DNA of 37,446 nucleotides from Paraeggerthella hongkongensis (GTDB lineage: Bacteria > Actinomycetota > Coriobacteriia > Coriobacteriales > Eggerthellaceae), in assembly GCF_003726035.1 (NCBI RefSeq), contig NZ_QICD01000023.1, positions 1 to 37,446 of the forward strand. The letters run 5' to 3'. How positions within the stretch are numbered: the stretch's first letter is position 1; each line of letters starts with the position of its first letter. Positions 34,260-37,446 of the stretch are shown here, piece by piece. The notes below the pieces were generated by a model that was not told the DNA's origin, did not search any database, and worked only from the letters and a program-made list of their open reading frames with translations. Made by a program: the position numbers and the translations under genes.

Positions 34260-35180
34260 TCACGCCGTGGGCATCAGCACATGCAAGGCGCCTCGGTCCA
34301 CGGAGATGTCGAACGTGCGCCCGCTCAGGCGTTCGCCGTCCACCTGAGCGGGCGGCGCCTGGTCGAACTCCACGCGCAACGTGCGACAGCGCCGCAGCTC
34401 GACCTGCTTGAACCCTACATGCTTGCCGTCCTTGGCGCGCATGAAGATGTACAAAGCGCGCGCAACGCTCACGGGAGGATGAGCAATGCAAACGTCCAAG
34501 AGCCCGTCGTCGACGAGCGCATCCGGGCAAATCTTGAATCCGCTACCGTAATACGGCCCGATCTGCACGGCGAACATGATGGACTGCGAATCGACAGCCT
34601 TGCCTCCGTCGAAAGAGGCGCGATACCGGTATAGATCAAGATGGTGCAGCAGCTGGTCGACACCGCCTTCCATATACAGCAGCGCGCCCGTCCGCCCCGT
34701 GCGCACGCGACGATCCACCGTATCGTGGGCGATGGCGGCGTCCAATCCGAACGAAAGCGTCTCAAGGAACCAATCGTCGTTCACGCGCCCCACGTCCACC
34801 GGACGCGCCTGCGCCGCCAGCACCTGCGCGCACGCCTCGTCAACCTTGTGCGACATGCCCAACGTGCGCGCGTAGTCGTTGCCCGACCCCACGGGAACAA
34901 CGCCGAGCACAGGACGACGATCGAGCGGCCTTCGAAGCAGTCCGCCGGCCACCTCGTGGATAACGCCGTCTCCGCCCAACGCGATCACGGTCGAACAGCC
35001 CTCGGCACGCTCGGCGATCTCGGACGCATGCCGCGGGCCCGCCGTGCGAGCGAGAACCACCCGATCCTCGCCCAGCTGCGCGCGCAGGGCGGCCGCCGCC
35101 CGATCGGCAGCCGCCGCTCCGTTGCCGTTTTGCGCCGCAGGATTCGCGATCAGCAGAATTGTTCCCTCGGATGGCGACAT
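34260..35180 (-). CDS. Diacylglycerol/lipid kinase (YegS/DagK family)
   Basis: A 306-residue ATP-dependent lipid kinase. The nucleotide-binding GGDG motif is at 69-72 (VIALGGDGVIHEVAGG), followed by PVGSGNDYAR (96-105) and the C-terminal DGLLDVCI. It is likely to phosphorylate diacylglycerol or a related membrane lipid on the inner leaflet, returning it to phospholipid synthesis. AAAGGAT precedes the ATG at 35180. A TATAAT (reverse complement of 35234-35239) suggests its own promoter. It is a single gene convergent with the dehydrogenase. Confidence 0.9.
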   Translation of the reverse strand: MSPSEGTILLIANPAAQNGNGAAAADRAAAALRAQLGEDRVVLARTAGPRHASEIAERAEGCSTVIALGGDGVIHEVAGGLLRRPLDRRPVLGVVPVGSGNDYARTLGMSHKVDEACAQVLAAQARPVDVGRVNDDWFLETLSFGLDAAIAHDTVDRRVRTGRTGALLYMEGGVDQLLHHLDLYRYRASFDGGKAVDSQSIMFAVQIGPYYGSGFKICPDALVDDGLLDVCIAHPPVSVARALYIFMRAKDGKHVGFKQVELRRCRTLRVEFDQAPPAQVDGERLSGRTFDISVDRGALHVLMPTA

Positions 35181-35233
35181 GAAGATCCTTTCAGCGTTGA
35201 GGCGGCGGGATCGAGGCGCCCGCAACAGGATCC

Positions 35234-35239
35234 ATTATA
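35234..35239 (-). promoter_or_regulatory. Candidate -10 element of the lipid kinase gene
   Basis: A perfect TATAAT on the reverse strand, 53 bases before the ATG; no clear -35 at the usual distance. Confidence 0.4.
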
Positions 35240-35402
35240 GGCGAAGGGAACCGCGGAAAACCTCCGACAGCGCCCGAAGGCCGTGCAAGCACAAGCCGCA
35301 GCGGCGGGATCGAGGCGGTTCAAGGCGGTTCGCCCCAGAAACGAACGCGGCGAGAGAGCACGGAACCCGCGCATCTCCCGCCGCGTCGCAGAGCCCGATC
35401 GA

Positions 35403-36893
35403 TCAGCGCGCGAGTTCCAAATCCCGCTCGGCCGCTTCCTGCGGGCCCGCTTCCACCGTCAGGTCAAGGTAGCCGTGAGCCGCATCCCACGCTTCGGGAT
35501 CGCCGTCAAGAGCCATGCCGCGGTACTCCTCGGTGCGCTTCCGCGCCGACACCACGCGCACGACCTCCCCGATCACCGCGAACACCAGCACGCCGACCAG
35601 CATCGGGATCTTCGACAGCTCCTCCTCCGAACCGTTAAGCGGCACGATGGTGGCGATCATCGACAAAATGAGCAGCACGACGGGCACCCAGCACGCCACC
35701 GTCGCGGCCACCGTGCCGCCGGGCATCCGGAAGATGCGCGGACGGTTCGGATCCACCTTGCGCAGCTTCAAGAACGCCGGGAACATCGGCATGTAGCAGA
35801 TCAGCAAAAACACGATGTTCATCGAGAAGAAGATCCAGAAGAACCCGTCCAGGCCAACGGCCGACATGATAGGCGACACCAGCACGAGCGCGCTCGCGAT
35901 AACGCCGTTCACAAGAGCCGCCCCGGTGGGCACGCCCTTTTTGTTGAGGCGCGCGAACACGCCGGGCATGTTCTTCTTGTCGGCTGCATGGGCCGCCACG
36001 TAGTTCACGCCGAACGACCAGCTGATCATGTTGCCGAACAGCGTGACCAGGAAGATAACGCCGATGGCGATGAACAGCAGGCTGCCGTTGCCGGCCATGA
36101 TGGCCACCGCGTCCATGATGCCCGAATCGAGCGACACCTCGTTGGACGGGATGGCGGCGCCGATGCCGAACGAGCTGAACAGGTAGATGGCCGCAATGGC
36201 GATGCCGCCGGCGATGATGGCCGTGGGGATCTGCTTCTTCGGATTCTCCATGTCGTTGGCGAACACGGCGATAGCCTCGAAGCCCATGAAGTTGAACAGG
36301 ATGATGGACAGATACGTCAAGCTGCTCGCATCCATCGACGGCAGGAACGTAGCCGGGGACATGTCGCTGGCGAAGCCGTTCGTCACGGCGTAGTAGACGC
36401 CCAGGCCGCCCACCGACACCGCGATAAGCACCTTCAGCACGGCGGACAAGTTGAGGATCCACGCGGAATCGGACACCTTCGAAAAGCTCATGAACACGAC
36501 GATCCACACGAACGCCAGCTCGATGGCAAGCGTGGGGACCAAGCCGAGCTCGAAGCCGGTCATCAACGCGATGGTCTCGGGAAACAGGAAGGCGAGCGAC
36601 GCCATCCACAGCGGGAAGTTAACCCAGTAGTACCAGCTTACGCGACTTCCCCACTTGTCGCCGAACGCGCGGCGAACCCAGTCGGCGATGCCGCCTTCGT
36701 CGTCGGCGTACGTGGTTCCCAGTTCGCACACGATAAGGCCGTACGGCATGAGGAACGCAACGATGAGGAAGATCCACCAGAAGAACTGGGAGTTGCCGAT
36801 GGCGGCGGCTGGAGCAGCCGCTTCGGCGACGAACACGACGCAGATCACCGTGAGGATCGCGTCGATCATGCGAAATTTCTTTTTCTTGGCCAT
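35403..36893 (-). CDS. aguD: APC family agmatine/putrescine antiporter-like permease
   Basis: A 496-residue amino acid-polyamine-organocation transporter with about twelve spans. VEAAAPAAAIGNSQFFWW-type sequence at 23-40 (here EAAAPAAAIGNSQFFWW), ELGTTYADDEGGIADWV and WYYWVNFPLWMASLA match agmatine/putrescine exchangers of the agmatine deiminase pathway. The charged C-terminal tail of about 60 residues is cytoplasmic. It follows the putrescine carbamoyltransferase gene in the same direction. It probably brings agmatine in and lets putrescine out. The ATG at 36893 has AAAAAGGGG upstream. Confidence 0.88.
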   Translation of the reverse strand: MAKKKKFRMIDAILTVICVVFVAEAAAPAAAIGNSQFFWWIFLIVAFLMPYGLIVCELGTTYADDEGGIADWVRRAFGDKWGSRVSWYYWVNFPLWMASLAFLFPETIALMTGFELGLVPTLAIELAFVWIVVFMSFSKVSDSAWILNLSAVLKVLIAVSVGGLGVYYAVTNGFASDMSPATFLPSMDASSLTYLSIILFNFMGFEAIAVFANDMENPKKQIPTAIIAGGIAIAAIYLFSSFGIGAAIPSNEVSLDSGIMDAVAIMAGNGSLLFIAIGVIFLVTLFGNMISWSFGVNYVAAHAADKKNMPGVFARLNKKGVPTGAALVNGVIASALVLVSPIMSAVGLDGFFWIFFSMNIVFLLICYMPMFPAFLKLRKVDPNRPRIFRMPGGTVAATVACWVPVVLLILSMIATIVPLNGSEEELSKIPMLVGVLVFAVIGEVVRVVSARKRTEEYRGMALDGDPEAWDAAHGYLDLTVEAGPQEAAERDLELAR

Positions 36894-36946
36894 CAGACCA
36901 TCCCCTTTTTGAGAGCGGGTTGCAGGTTGGCGTAGTCAGTCAGCGA

Positions 36947-37047
36947 GGGCGGCTGCGGCGTGCGAAATCCGCGGGATGACGAGAGCGGCGCGTACTTTGG
37001 CACGCGAGTCCTTGGCATCGCGCGAAGACCGCGTGCCGCAGCCGCCC
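36947..37047 (-). repeat. Long-range 13-bp inverted repeat between ptcA and aguD
   Basis: GGGCGGCTGCGGC (36947-36959) is the exact reverse complement of 37035-37047. The 75-base loop is GC-rich and can fold further. It fills most of the 179-base gap, has no U-tract, and may tune the amount of permease made from a shared transcript. Confidence 0.5.
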
Positions 37048-37072
37048 ACAGCGTCGGCTAGCCCGTCAGCCG

Positions 37073-37446
37073 TCAAGCCGACAGGATGCGGCGCATGCGG
37101 GCCTCGGCGGCGTCGGCCACGGCCGCGTCCTCGACGGTCTTCGGGCACAGGTAGGCCAGGATGGCGCGGATGGAGTGCTTGCGGTTCTCGGCCTCCACCC
37201 AGCACAGGCTGCGCTCGGGGCTGTCCATGACCTCGTCGGTCACTTCCTCGCCGCGGGTGGCCGGCAGGCAGTGCATGAACTTGGAGTCCGGGCCGGCGAA
37301 GTCCATCATCTCCATGTCCACCTGGTACTTGGGGAAGAAGACGTCCATGTAGGACGCGCCGCCCTCCTCCTCGTCGTACAGGCCGTACCACACGTCGGTG
37401 TAGACGAAGTCGGCGCCCTTGATGCACTCGACGTCGTCGGAGACCG
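37073..37446 (-). CDS. ptcA: Putrescine carbamoyltransferase, C-terminal part (cut by window edge)
   Basis: The last 124 codons of a carbamoyltransferase, open to the right edge; it begins in the window at [36 protein letters not shown] and the preceding [12 protein letters not shown] are the pattern of putrescine, rather than ornithine, carbamoyltransferases, as is the C-terminal helix region. The enzyme makes or splits N-carbamoylputrescine and yields carbamoyl phosphate for ATP by a kinase not in the window. With aguD it defines an agmatine catabolism locus whose remaining genes should lie to the right. Confidence 0.88.
   Translation of the reverse strand, partial: VSDDVECIKGADFVYTDVWYGLYDEEEGGASYMDVFFPKYQVDMEMMDFAGPDSKFMHCLPATRGEEVTDEVMDSPERSLCWVEAENRKHSIRAILAYLCPKTVEDAAVADAAEARMRRILSA

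Noticed and set aside
32876-34530. 550-codon reverse frame antisense to the serA-like gene
   Set aside because: It is His/Gly/Val-rich shadow sequence, and the forward strand carries the dehydrogenase and ACT domains.

Overview
The window is chromosomal DNA of a high-GC gut actinobacterium, most likely a member of the Eggerthellaceae (Coriobacteriia). The reasons are the GC-rich codon use, a fumarate-reductase-like flavoprotein with a Tat/lipoprotein signal beside a multi-membrane-span LuxR-type regulator (a pairing amplified in Eggerthella and relatives), a fused SecDF, a LexA box of the Gram-positive type, and an agmatine/putrescine module. The genus cannot be fixed from sequence alone. No tRNA, rRNA, CRISPR array, transposase or phage gene was seen.

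Layout. 1-3039: end of a forward gene, then two overlapping reverse FAD oxidoreductases. 3534-6511: a large Tat-exported metallophosphoesterase behind a helically phased 11-bp repeat promoter. 6550-9827: two tandem paralogous Na+/alanine-type symporters (reverse). 9996-10496: ATC-hydrolase-family protein. 10613-10759: a 27-bp perfect hairpin and a heptanucleotide repeat array. 10795-14432: promoter, FMN riboswitch, terminator and the riboflavin uptake operon ribU-ecfA1-ecfA2-ecfT, followed by a PNPOx-like protein. 15161-15717: a 64-residue orphan protein and a DUF1292 protein, convergent. 15915-18590: secDF. 18888-19200: a small-peptide gene with a convergent antisense RNA, resembling a type I toxin-antitoxin locus.

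19247-23352 holds the queuosine genes (tgt and an HAD phosphatase reverse; queH and queA forward). 23521-23721 is a cold-shock protein. 23887-27816 is an anaerobic-respiration-like module: a helical CxxC protein, a fumarate-reductase-like flavoprotein, and the LuxR regulator. 28004-30916 is a DUF6483-like protein and ruvB-ruvA-ruvC under a perfect-consensus SOS box. 31182-31982 is yebC. 32219-32683 is bacterioferritin, 32983-34149 a phosphoglycerate-dehydrogenase-like protein, 34260-35180 a diacylglycerol/lipid kinase, and 35403-37446 a putrescine/agmatine antiporter with the 3' part of putrescine carbamoyltransferase.

How they fit together. In many bacteria yebC-ruvCAB-queA-tgt-yajC-secDF form one conserved block. 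Here the same genes are present in order, but the block is split by the flavoprotein/LuxR module, queH-queA point the other way, and yajC is replaced by the antisense-RNA locus. The most interesting candidates are that small-peptide/antisense locus, the phased repeats before the secreted phosphatase, the hairpin plus heptamer array before the riboflavin operon, and the palindromes upstream of the flavoprotein.
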